A DNA stretch of 64,000 nucleotides from positions 1 through 64,000 of the forward strand of contig NZ_LGCN01000029.1 in the NCBI RefSeq assembly GCF_001279005.1, written 5' to 3'. Positions 52,068 to 59,939 of this stretch are shown here, in pieces; position 1 is the stretch's first letter, and every line of letters begins with the position of its first letter. The position numbers and the translations under genes are program-made. The notes under the pieces are model-generated. The model was not told the origin of the DNA, did no database searches, and saw only the letters and a program-made list of their open reading frames with translations. Origin of the DNA: Streptomyces caelestis (GTDB lineage: Bacteria; Actinomycetota; Actinomycetes; Streptomycetales; Streptomycetaceae).

Positions 52068-53157
52068 GCTGCGCGGGCCGGAGGTCGAGGCCAAGGCGCT
52101 GGACGCGCGCGCCCTGGCCGCCCTCGCCGCCAACCCGGGCTGCAGACGGCGCGCGATCCTCGACGGCGCCGGGGTGGACAAGGCGGTGCTGGCGGACGCG
52201 TTGGGTTCGCCGTCGGTCTTCGGCCAGTCCCAGTTCGCGTTCGTGCGGGGCAACGCGTTCGAGGCGAAGGTCAAGGCGGACGGCGGTACGGAACTGCTGC
52301 GCCTCGCCCACGAGAAGCTGGACCGCGGAGCCGAACCGCCCGCCGGCGCGCGCGTTCCCGACCTCACCGCCCAGGGCCCGCGGGGCCGCACGGCCCGCAC
52401 GGAACTGGCGCTGCGCGAGGCCGCCGAGGCGCCCGGCGCCTGGACGCTGCTCGACCACCCCATGCTCGCGCTCGACGTCGCGGGCTCCCCCGCCTTCCTG
52501 GAGCCGGACGCGGTGGTGGTGCACCCGGACGGCAGTTGGACGGTCGTGGAGATCAAGTCCTTCCCGATGCTGGACGGCGCCGCGGACCCGGCGAAGGTCG
52601 GCGCGGCGGCGCGCCAGTCGGCGGTGTACGTGCTGGCCCTGGAGCAGGTCGCCGCGCGGCTGGATTCGGCCCCGCGCGTGCGCCACCGGATCCTGCTGGT
52701 GTGCCCGAAGGACTTCTCCAACCTGCCCACCGCGTCCGCCGTGGACGTGCGCAGGCAGCGTGCGGTGACCGCCCGTCAGCTGGAGCGGCTCACCCGCATC
52801 GAGGAGATCGCCGACGCGCTCCCCGAGGGCACGTGCTTCTCGCCGAAGCTGCCCGCCGAGCGGCTGACCGAGGCCGTGGAGTCGGTCCCGGCGACCTACG
52901 CGCCGGAGTGCCTGTCCGCGTGCGAGCTGGCCTTCCACTGCCGGGACCGTGCCCGCGCGCAGGACGTGGTGACCCGTCTGGGCCGTCCGGTACGGGCGGA
53001 GCTGGGCGGTCTGACGACGATCGGGGAGGTGCTGGCGGCGGCCCGCGGGGAGGCCGGCGACCCCGACGACCCGGCGGTGGCGGCACTGCGCAGGGCGGCG
53101 GCCCTGCGCGCGGAGGCGCTGGGAACGGCCGCCCCGGAGGTGGCCCCTTGTCGCTGA
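51958..53157 (+). CDS. PD-(D/E)XK nuclease with Cas4/AddB-like Fe-S cysteine pattern
   Basis: A 399-residue RecB-family nuclease. RGNAFEAKV at 97-105 corresponds to the first nuclease motif, EPDAVVVHPDG gives Asp184, TVVEIKSFP gives Glu198 and Lys200, and RQSAVYVLAL gives the QxxxY motif (Gln220, Tyr224). One N-terminal cysteine (Cys62 in NPGCRRRAIL) and three C-terminal ones (C318-x3-C322-x5-C328 in PECLSACELAFHCRD) match the 4Fe-4S staple of Cas4, AddB and Dna2 nucleases. GTG at 51958 sits at the predicted transcription start. The next gene overlaps by 10 bases. With the helicase downstream it may be a split analogue of helicase-nuclease enzymes. Confidence 0.85.
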   Translation: MSEFHGSGTPSRGTDQEPNRVPPPRTREKALRHRLAELRGPEVEAKALDARALAALAANPGCRRRAILDGAGVDKAVLADALGSPSVFGQSQFAFVRGNAFEAKVKADGGTELLRLAHEKLDRGAEPPAGARVPDLTAQGPRGRTARTELALREAAEAPGAWTLLDHPMLALDVAGSPAFLEPDAVVVHPDGSWTVVEIKSFPMLDGAADPAKVGAAARQSAVYVLALEQVAARLDSAPRVRHRILLVCPKDFSNLPTASAVDVRRQRAVTARQLERLTRIEEIADALPEGTCFSPKLPAERLTEAVESVPATYAPECLSACELAFHCRDRARAQDVVTRLGRPVRAELGGLTTIGEVLAAARGEAGDPDDPAVAALRRAAALRAEALGTAAPEVAPCR

Positions 53158-54749
53158 TCGCCACCCTCGCCCGCCTCGAGGCCGTCAGCACCGGCCGCGC
53201 CCAGCCGGCCGCCACCGTTCGGCACCGGCACCTCTCCGAACGCCCCCTGGTCCTCGTCCCGCTCATCACCGCCGGTGAGGCGGGGGCCCCGCTCGGCGCG
53301 CTGGTGGGCACCGACCGGGACGCGCCGCGGCTGCTGGTGGTGCCGCAGCCGCGCGACCGCGATCTGCGGTTCGCGTTCCTGGCCGAGCTGGCCGACGTGG
53401 TGCTGCCGTACGTCGACGGTTTCGCGGACGTCGTGGAGGCCGCCGAGCGCTCCGAGACCGACCCGGAGACCGGCAAGCGGGTCAAGGTCGAGGTCGAACT
53501 GTGCGCGGACGCGCCCCAGCTGATCGTGCCGTCCCGGGCCGGCGTCGACCTGGTACGGCTGCTCGGGCGGTCCATGCGGTTCCGGCGCACGGCGGAGCAG
53601 GACCCGGAGGCCCCGTTCCCGGCGCCGCCCCGGGTGCCGCTGCTGGGGCGGTGGCTGACGCACTTCGGGGAGCGGGCCCGGGTGCCCGGCTCCTCGCTGC
53701 TGCTGGCCATGACCGACGTACTGGCGCGGCACTGGGCGACCGGGCAGTCCACGCTGGAGGACCAGCACCTGGGGGCGCTGCTCGCCTGGATCGACCCGCC
53801 GGAGGGGCGCTCGGGGGCAAAGGCCGCGCAGGAGGCCGAGCTGGCGCGGGACGCCGACGGCCAGTTGGTGTGCCCGCCCGCGGGCCCGGCGACCGACCCG
53901 GCGTTCGACAACAAGCTGCTCGCCCCCGCGATCGAGCGCTACGACCGGGCCCGCGGCGCGCTCGCGGCGGCGGAGGACGGCCTGGAGGCCGACGAGCGCC
54001 TCGGCGCGCTGACCGCGGCCGAACGGGAGATCCGCGCACTGGTGGAGAGCCGTACGCGGCCCACCTGGGACGCGGTGTGGCGAGGGCTCGACCTGCTGCG
54101 GAAACTCCCGGAGGGCGCGCGCGTCGAGGAGCGGTGGACGCGCGACCGCTGGTCGTTCACCGGTCACCGGGACCGCGTCCTGGCCGGTGAGCCGCCGCAG
54201 CCGCGCCGCGACGACGCGGTGACCGCGGCGAACAAGCTCGCCGTGCGCGAGCGGGAGCAGGCCCGTCTCGAGGCGCAGGAGGCGCTCGACGACCCGCTGG
54301 TGATGGCGGCCCGGCGGCTGTCCGGGGAGGCGTTCGCGGGCGAGGTGGTCGACGTGGTGATGGCGTACAGCGAGAGCAGGCGCCCGAGCCCGCGCCCGCT
54401 GGTCACCGTGCGCACCGACGACCGCCCGCACCTCGGCGAGCGGGTGCGGGCGTACCGCTCGCTGGGCGGGAAGCCGCAGACGGCGGAGTTCGTGGGCTAC
54501 GAGGAGGGGCCGGAGGACGGTCTCCTCGTCCTGCGCGTCATGGACAGGATGGGCCGCGGCAAGGAGCCGGAGGAAGGCTCCGTGCCGGAGAAGGGCGACC
54601 GCGTGTGCTTCACGCTGTTCGAGCACGAACCGCGCGGCGGCGCGAAGCTGCCCGACCCGGAGGAGACCCCGTGGACCCACGGCGGTCCGCCCGGCGAGGA
54701 GGCCGTACCGGAGCCCGCCGACCCGGTGACCGAGGAGGACGTGCTGTGA
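53148..54749 (+). CDS. Unknown 533-residue middle protein of the nuclease-helicase operon
   Basis: TTG at 53148 is supported by GGAGG seven bases upstream; it overlaps the nuclease stop by 10 bases. The protein is acidic and Glu/Arg/Ala-rich. No catalytic motif, membrane segment or known fold was recognised. Residues about 240-400 are rich in helix formers with charged heptads (ATDPAFDNKLLAPAIERYDRARGALAAAEDGLEADERLGALTAAEREIRAL; AANKLAVREREQARLEAQEAL). The C-terminal third has a beta-rich SESRRPSPRPLVTVRTDDRPHLGERVRAYRSLGG and FVGYEEGPEDGLLVLRVMDRMGRGKEPEEG, and a Pro/Glu tail. It ends four bases into the helicase start (GTGA). It may be a structural or loading subunit, by analogy with AddA/AddB-like complexes. 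Confidence 0.8.
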   Translation: MSLIATLARLEAVSTGRAQPAATVRHRHLSERPLVLVPLITAGEAGAPLGALVGTDRDAPRLLVVPQPRDRDLRFAFLAELADVVLPYVDGFADVVEAAERSETDPETGKRVKVEVELCADAPQLIVPSRAGVDLVRLLGRSMRFRRTAEQDPEAPFPAPPRVPLLGRWLTHFGERARVPGSSLLLAMTDVLARHWATGQSTLEDQHLGALLAWIDPPEGRSGAKAAQEAELARDADGQLVCPPAGPATDPAFDNKLLAPAIERYDRARGALAAAEDGLEADERLGALTAAEREIRALVESRTRPTWDAVWRGLDLLRKLPEGARVEERWTRDRWSFTGHRDRVLAGEPPQPRRDDAVTAANKLAVREREQARLEAQEALDDPLVMAARRLSGEAFAGEVVDVVMAYSESRRPSPRPLVTVRTDDRPHLGERVRAYRSLGGKPQTAEFVGYEEGPEDGLLVLRVMDRMGRGKEPEEGSVPEKGDRVCFTLFEHEPRGGAKLPDPEETPWTHGGPPGEEAVPEPADPVTEEDVL

Positions 54750-56104
54750 CCGCCCCTGCCCGGCAGGCCGTGTTCGACCCCGGCGCGGCGGCCGCCCGCG
54801 CCACCGACGCGATCCTCCGCGACACCCTGCGGGGCGCCGCGCGCGGTGTCGTCGTCGACTCCCCGCCCGGCGCCGGCAAGTCCACGCTGGTGGTGCGGGC
54901 GGCGCTGGAGCTGGCGGAGGCGGGCCGCCCCCTGATGGTGGTGGCGCAGACCAACGCACAGGTCGACGACCTGGTCCTCCGCCTCGCCGAGAAGAACCCC
55001 GACCTGCCGGTGGGACGGCTGCACAGCAGCGACACCGACCCGTACGACAAGGCGCTGGACTCGCTGGAGAACGTCCGCACGTCGGCGAAGGCCGCCGATC
55101 TCGCCGGTCTGGCCGTGGTGATCTCCACGGCGGCGAAGTGGGCGCACGTCAAGGGCGTCGAGCCGTGGGAGCACGCGATCGTCGACGAGGCGTACCAGAT
55201 GCGCTCGGACGCGCTGCTCGCGGTGGCCAACCTGTTCGAGCGGGCCCTGTTCGTGGGCGACCCGGGCCAGTTGGACCCGTTCTCCATCGTGGGCGGCGAG
55301 CAGTGGGCGGGCCTGTCGTACGACCCGTCGGCGTCGGCGGTGACCACCCTGCTCGCCCACAACCCCGAACTGCCGCAGCACCGCCTGCCGGTGTCCTGGC
55401 GGCTCCCGGCGTCGGCGGCCCCCCTGGTCTCCGACGCCTTCTACCCGTACACCCCGTTCCGCAGCGGCACGGACCACGGCGACCGCGGGCTCGCCTTCTC
55501 CGTCCCGCCGGACGGTTCGGCCCCGGACCGGGTGATCGACGAGGCGGCGGAGTCCGGTTGGGGCCTCCTGGAGCTCCCCGCCCGGCACACCCCGCGCACG
55601 GACCCGGAGGCGGTGCGCGCGGTCGCGCTGGTGGTCCGCCGTCTGCTGGACCGGGGCGGAGCGGCGACCTCCGAACGCTCCCCGGACCCCACTCCCCTCA
55701 CCGCCGACCGCATCGCCGTGGGCACCGCCCACCGCGACCAGGCGGCGGCGATCCGGGCGGCCCTCACGGAACTGGGCGTGCCGGACGTCACCGTCGACAC
55801 CGCGAACCGGCTCCAGGGCCGCGAGTACGACGTCACGGTCGTCCTGCACCCCCTCTCCGGCCGCCCCGACGCCACCGCCTTCCACCTGGAGACGGGCCGC
55901 CTGTGCGTCCTCGCCTCCCGCCACCGCCACGCCTGCATCGTGGTCTGCCGCGAGGGGGTGACCGACCTCCTGGACGACTACCCGTCCACGGAACCCGTCC
56001 AGTTGGGCACGCTGGTGAAGTTCCCGGACGGCTGGGAGGCGAACCACGCGGTCCTGGCACACCTGGCGGAACACCGGGTGGCCTGGCGGCCCGAGGTGCG
56101 GTGA
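54746..56104 (+). CDS. SF1 helicase (UPF1/Dna2-like), third gene of the operon
   Basis: A 452-residue single-chain helicase. Motifs: I SPPGAGKST at 39-47, Ia VAQTNAQVDDL at 67-77, II IVDEAYQ at 145-151 (DEAxQ box), III FVGDPGQLDP at 169-178, a later block with LPQHRLPVSWRLP, V VDTANRLQGREYDVTVVLHP, and VI RLCVLASRHRHACIVV. The DEAYQ and RLQGxE patterns fit the SF1B UPF1/Dna2 group. No nuclease is fused; the nuclease is encoded two genes upstream. GTG at 54746 overlaps the middle gene by four bases. It probably unwinds or translocates on single-stranded DNA ends. Confidence 0.87.
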   Translation: MTAPARQAVFDPGAAAARATDAILRDTLRGAARGVVVDSPPGAGKSTLVVRAALELAEAGRPLMVVAQTNAQVDDLVLRLAEKNPDLPVGRLHSSDTDPYDKALDSLENVRTSAKAADLAGLAVVISTAAKWAHVKGVEPWEHAIVDEAYQMRSDALLAVANLFERALFVGDPGQLDPFSIVGGEQWAGLSYDPSASAVTTLLAHNPELPQHRLPVSWRLPASAAPLVSDAFYPYTPFRSGTDHGDRGLAFSVPPDGSAPDRVIDEAAESGWGLLELPARHTPRTDPEAVRAVALVVRRLLDRGGAATSERSPDPTPLTADRIAVGTAHRDQAAAIRAALTELGVPDVTVDTANRLQGREYDVTVVLHPLSGRPDATAFHLETGRLCVLASRHRHACIVVCREGVTDLLDDYPSTEPVQLGTLVKFPDGWEANHAVLAHLAEHRVAWRPEVR

Positions 56105-56287
56105 CGTGACGTTTCGACGGTGCCCCGGGGCCGGCTTCGTTCGTCTCCGGGGTCTCCGGAACAGTGATGGCCGACGTGTCCGGAAGTCAGTCGGTGATCA
56201 ACGGACTCGTGGAAGTCGACGAGAAGCGCGGGCGATCGTCGACGCGACGAGCCCCGGCCCGAGCGGTTTCGGCCGAGCAAGGACGGC

Positions 56288-56815
56288 CTACAGCTGGTCC
56301 CCCAGGGTGGCCGGTTCCGGGGGGTGCGGACCGCCGCCGTCCTTCAAGTCCTCCTCGCAGGTTCGTCCGACGTAGGACTGGTCGTTGGGGACCAGGAGCA
56401 CTCCGGCGACCCGCTCGGGGTGCTCGACGGCGAGCCGGCTGTCGCCCGTGAGGACACCGCCCCGCTCGAACGCCTCGGACGAATGGACCGTCTGACACCC
56501 CAGCGCCACGCGCTCCTCATCGACCGCACAGGCGTCCACCGCAGGGCCGAAGCCCTCGTCCGCGCCGTCGAAGCGGTAGCGGAAGGAGACGTGGTCGCCT
56601 TCGGAGGGCACCTGCGGGTGGGGCTCGAGGCGCCAGTCGACGACCTCGGCGGTGACGCCGAGAGGCCGCCCGGACACGTCCTCGACCTGCACCCTGACAC
56701 CGGCCTCACCGCGCTCCGCGGCCGTGTCGGTGCAGTTCCACAGGGAGGAGCACCCGGACAGGGCGAGCATCGCCAGACCCAACGGAACACCGGCACGTAC
56801 TCGTGCGGGGAACAC
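56288..56815 (-). CDS. Lipoprotein of unknown function
   Basis: A 175-residue protein. GTG at 56815 is chosen because GGAGGT lies seven bases upstream. The signal peptide VFPARVRAGVPLGLAMLALSGC has lipobox LSGC with Cys22. The mature part has four further cysteines (WNCTDT, VDACAVDEERVALGCQT, RTCEEDL) and a beta-sheet pattern (AGVRVQVEDVSGRPLGVTAEVVDWRLEPH, HVSFRYRFDG, VLLVPNDQSYVG). It is acidic and likely anchored on the outer face of the membrane. No family was recognised. Convergent with the helicase operon. Confidence 0.75.
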   Translation of the reverse strand: MFPARVRAGVPLGLAMLALSGCSSLWNCTDTAAERGEAGVRVQVEDVSGRPLGVTAEVVDWRLEPHPQVPSEGDHVSFRYRFDGADEGFGPAVDACAVDEERVALGCQTVHSSEAFERGGVLTGDSRLAVEHPERVAGVLLVPNDQSYVGRTCEEDLKDGGGPHPPEPATLGDQL

Positions 56816-57105
56816 CCGGGTGACCTCCGGTCGTGGTGGAGCGGAGCAGTGTATCCCGGGGCCCGGCAGCCGCGGGTGACGGCGACGAGCCCCTGCGGCT
56901 GGATCACCCGCGTTCACCGCCCGCCTCGGCGCCCTCGAAGCCCCGGCAAGGGACAGCGCGGGCGCATGCATATGCCCCGGACGGCTGGGAAGCCATTCAC
57001 GCGGCGCCCGAGGGCGCACTCCTCCGGCCCTCTTGCGGGGGCGCGGGACAATGGACGGTGGCCCGCCCTCCAGGGGGGTCGACCGCGACGTACGAAGGAG
57101 AAGTC

Positions 57106-57471
57106 ATGGCGGAGCACACGCCGCGCCGGGAGCAGCCGCGGCTACGCCCCGCGCCCCTGCTGTTCGAGCCCGCGGAGGCGGCCTCGGATCCCGAGCACTT
57201 CTTCGACCTGGAGTCGATCGAGGATCCGCGCGCACTGCTGGAGCGGGCGACCGAGCTGACGCTCGCGTTCCGTGCCGCCGCCGACCGGGCGACGGAGTTC
57301 CAGGCGGTGGCGGCGGCCCAGCTCTCCGATCCCCGGCGCTTCGACCGGCTGACGCCGGCGGACATCGCCGAGCGCGCCGAGTGGACCGAGGACTACGCGA
57401 AGAAGATGGTCGAGTTCGGCCGGGACCTGATGCGGGGCGGAGAAGGACCGGTGCACGCCGACCCCGTATGA
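57106..57471 (+). CDS. Small conserved helical protein
   Basis: A 121-residue protein: ATG at 57106 with AAGGAG upstream. Polar and helical, with DPRALLERATELTLAFRAAADRATEFQAVAAAQLSDPRRFDRLTPADIAERAEWTEDYAKKMVEFGRDLM. The LTPADIAERAEWTEDYAKKMVEFG segment resembles a small HTH-like or coiled unit. No signal peptide. Its function is unknown. It is divergent from the lipoprotein gene, with 290 bases between them. Confidence 0.7.
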   Translation: MAEHTPRREQPRLRPAPLLFEPAEAASDPEHFFDLESIEDPRALLERATELTLAFRAAADRATEFQAVAAAQLSDPRRFDRLTPADIAERAEWTEDYAKKMVEFGRDLMRGGEGPVHADPV

Positions 57472-57577
57472 GGCGGGCATATGCCGGGCGGGCAAGATAC
57501 CCCGTTCTCCACCTCCGTGTCCCCGATTTCCGCGACTCTGCGGAGGCGTCCCCTCACGCCGGGTAGACCTGTCCGTC

Positions 57578-58153
57578 ATGAGCAGCACATGGAACACCTC
57601 CGACGCCGGCGGCGTCACGCCGGACGGCGCCACCTGGCTCGCCTCGGCGGGCGCGTATCCGCGCAGCACGCTCTCGTACTGGGAGGAGCGGCCGGACGCG
57701 CCGGTCGTGCTGCCCTGCGGCGCGGTCTTCGACGTGGTGAGCGTGCCCGCGGTCTTCGGGCGGCGGATGCTGGACCGGATGTGGGAGGAGGGGCCGGGCT
57801 CGGGTCCGGTCGCGGAGTTCCGGGGGCGGATGCTGCTGTTCGCCGCGCCCGGCACGGCGCAGCGGCTCCCGGCGCTCCTGGAGTGGGAGGAGTGGGGCGC
57901 GCACGGCTCACGCACGGACGGCGTCCCTCCGCTGCTGTGCCACGGCGCCGGCGACGCGGTGACCGTCCCCTCGCCCGCCGCCCGCTCCGGCTCCCGCTGG
58001 CTCGTCGCCCCCGACACCCGTCGCCCCTGGCTGCCGGGCCCGGAGGTGCTGCTGTGGGCGGCCGTGCGGGCCGCCCGCGCGGCCGTGCGGATTTCGATTT
58101 TTCCTCCCGCCGATCAGGGTGCTAATGTCTACGACGTCAGCAGGCGCCGCTAG
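57578..58153 (+). CDS. Conserved protein related to the 48.1 kb gene; 3' end overlaps tRNA-Lys
   Basis: A 191-residue protein. DVVSVPAVFGRRMLDRMWEEGPGSGPVAEFRGRMLLFAAPGTA aligns with the 128-residue protein at 48.1 kb (DVVTVPARQGLEAVD, GPV, FLVPPGTA). The C-terminal half has GSRWLVAPDTRRPWLPGPEVLLWAAVRAARAA. The last 20 codons have lower third-position GC, include the tRNA promoter-like TAATGT at 58123-58128, and stop at the TAG inside the tRNA (58151-58153). The function is unknown; the primase-N-terminal-like name is a family memory. ATG at 57578 has no strong ribosome binding site. Confidence 0.65.
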   Translation: MSSTWNTSDAGGVTPDGATWLASAGAYPRSTLSYWEERPDAPVVLPCGAVFDVVSVPAVFGRRMLDRMWEEGPGSGPVAEFRGRMLLFAAPGTAQRLPALLEWEEWGAHGSRTDGVPPLLCHGAGDAVTVPSPAARSGSRWLVAPDTRRPWLPGPEVLLWAAVRAARAAVRISIFPPADQGANVYDVSRRR

Positions 58154-58217
58154 CTCAGTTGGTTAGAGCAGCTGACTCTTAATCAGCGGGTCCGGGGTTC
58201 GAGTCCCTGGCGGCGCA
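58144..58217 (+). tRNA. tRNA-Lys (anticodon CTT)
   Basis: The 74-nt cloverleaf folds fully: acceptor GCGCCGC/GCGGCGC, D-arm GCTC/GAGC, anticodon stem GCTGA/TCAGC around CTCTTAA with anticodon CTT, T-arm CGGGG/CCCTG around TTCGAGT, discriminator A. A 21-bp terminator stem follows. Confidence 0.97.
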
Positions 58218-58218
58218 C

Positions 58219-58264
58219 GACACGACGGAGGCCCCTCGCGCGAGCGAGGGGCCTCCGTCGTGTC
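58219..58264. terminator. Strong hairpin after tRNA-Lys
   Basis: A perfect 21-bp stem, built on GACGGAGGCCCCTCGC and its complement with further flanking pairs, closes on GCGA. It starts two bases after the tRNA and ends at the stop codon of the convergent protease gene. Confidence 0.88.
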
Positions 58265-59598
58265 TACCGCGTGCTGATCCGCACCGTCCACGCCCCCGAC
58301 GCCGTACGTCCCTCCACCTCCACCCGTACGGACTCCCCGGGCACCGTGAAGCTCTCGCCGAGGGCGACCGGGGCGTCGGCGAGCGCCGGGTAGACCGAGT
58401 CCGCCCAGCACGCCTCGGTGCGCGGGTGGGCGTCGACGACCTCGATGGGGCCGCGCCCCGACCGGGTGCCGCTGCGCACCTTGTACACCAGCACCCCCTG
58501 CCGGCAGGCCCTCGTGTCGTTGCCGACCGGCCCGCGGGCCTCGAAGGCGAGCACGCTGTCGGGCCCGGTGCGCACCACCGCGAGCTTGGTGCCCCGGCCG
58601 AGACCGAAGGACGGCGCCCCGGCGGCGCCCGTCACCGGCGTGCCCGGCCCCGCCCCGAGCGGCTCCAGCGTCAGCCGTACCGGCCCCGCCTCCTGCACGC
58701 AGCGCACCTGCCGGGGTTCCAGCCAGCCCAGCTTCCACTTGTGCCAGCCGAAGAGGTCCGGCGCGAGGGCGAACTGGCTGCCCATCAGGTCCCAGTCGCC
58801 GACGTGGGTGTCCCAGTCGCCCTTGCCGTCCACGGGCCGGTGGTAGAGGTCGGGCAGGTCGAAGACGTGCCCGGTCTCGTGGGCGAGGACGAGCCGGTCC
58901 GGGGGATGGTCCTCGAACACGGTGACGACCCGGCGGATGTCGGTGCCGTCGGCGCGCAACGGACGGTCCAGGTTGACGACCTTGGTGGCGTCGGAGTCCA
59001 CGCCCGGCGCGTCCGGGTCGGCGACGAAGTACACGATGTCGTAGCGCGAGAAGTCGACGTGCCGGTCGGCCACGGAGAGCGCGTCCCGCAGGTAGGCGGA
59101 CCGGTGGGCGACGGTCCAGTCGCGCCGTATGCCGTACGCCGTGGAGGGGCGCGGCATCCGGAGCCACTGCCGCAGGGCGTGCGGGCGGAGGGTGAACCTG
59201 CCGTAGGAGGCCTGCTCGAAGAAGCGGGTGGTGGCGGGGAAGTGGTCGGCGGCGAGTTCGGCGGGCGTGGTCAGGGGGCGGGAGTCGGGGAAGGACAGGA
59301 ACACCGTCACCGCGTCCAGGCCGCGGGCGGGGCGGGGGTAGGCGGTGTTCCAGGTGTCCAGGCCCTCGGAGTGGTGGGCGGTGGTGCGGGTGAGGGCGCA
59401 GGGCGCCGCCGAGAAGGGTTCGGCGACGGAGGGGACGCTCACCATCGAGGTCGCCGCGAGCGCCGACATCGTGGCGCACATCGCGGTGGTGCTGCGCAGC
59501 CGGGGCCGTACGCCCGGTGCACCCGATCGGCCCAGCCGCCCCGGTCGTCGCCGGAGAACCTCACGGCCGAGTCCTCTCGGGGTGAGCTGACGCGGCAC
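58264..59598 (-). CDS. Secreted M6-like zinc metalloprotease
   Basis: A 444-residue exported peptidase. GTG at 59598 follows GGAGG. The N-terminal 60 residues are Arg-rich and then hydrophobic (MSALAATSMVSVPSVA), a likely long signal. The catalytic domain has VTVFLSFPDSRP (M6 start), FFEQASYGRFTL, DIVYFVADPDAPGVDSDATKVVNLD, RLVLAHETGHVFDLPDLYHRPVDGKGDWDTHVGDWDLMGSQ with the HExxHxxxxxD/GxxDxD zinc site (HETGH 240-244), and a C-terminal beta-sandwich. It matches the immune-inhibitor-A-like M6 family in catalytic layout. Divergent from cdgA. Confidence 0.85.
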   Translation of the reverse strand: MPRQLTPRGLGREVLRRRPGRLGRSGAPGVRPRLRSTTAMCATMSALAATSMVSVPSVAEPFSAAPCALTRTTAHHSEGLDTWNTAYPRPARGLDAVTVFLSFPDSRPLTTPAELAADHFPATTRFFEQASYGRFTLRPHALRQWLRMPRPSTAYGIRRDWTVAHRSAYLRDALSVADRHVDFSRYDIVYFVADPDAPGVDSDATKVVNLDRPLRADGTDIRRVVTVFEDHPPDRLVLAHETGHVFDLPDLYHRPVDGKGDWDTHVGDWDLMGSQFALAPDLFGWHKWKLGWLEPRQVRCVQEAGPVRLTLEPLGAGPGTPVTGAAGAPSFGLGRGTKLAVVRTGPDSVLAFEARGPVGNDTRACRQGVLVYKVRSGTRSGRGPIEVVDAHPRTEACWADSVYPALADAPVALGESFTVPGESVRVEVEGRTASGAWTVRISTR

Positions 59599-59939
59599 GG
59601 GGACCTCCGGGAGACGGTTCACGGGACACCGCACCCAGAGTGTGCTGATTTGTCATATTGCGCCGCGTTCGGCTGCACCGGACGAGTGAGAAACGCGACC
59701 ATCCGGGCGGGACCGGTCGGGAGCGACACCCCGCGCACTCACGGAACGTCACAACTGGTCGGAGGACCGCATAAGCCGTCCCCCCGCGGGCAGAAACGAT
59801 CTGGCAGGGATGCGGATCCGCCCTGGAGGCCGGAGAGTGACTGGAAGGGCCCCACGCGGGCCTCTATGATCGGCACACTTTCCTGAGACTCAGAGACTTT
59901 CTGCACGGACAGCGATCGAGTGCACTGCGGGAGCGAGCG
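59599..59939 (+). promoter_or_regulatory. Intergenic region with a candidate cdgA promoter
   Basis: 341 bp without a gene separate the protease and cdgA. A -10-like TATGAT lies at 59865-59870, with TGGAAG 17 bp upstream as a weak -35. A BldD half-site AGTGA at 59836-59840 overlaps the -35 area. BldD is known to bind upstream of cdgA in S. coelicolor; the second half-site was not found. About 70 bases of leader precede the GTG start. Confidence 0.5.

Noticed and set aside
51958..56104. Operon as a standard AddAB or RecBCD locus
   Set aside because: The helicase is short (452 residues), of the UPF1/Dna2 type, and carries no nuclease domain; the middle gene does not resemble AddA or RecC.
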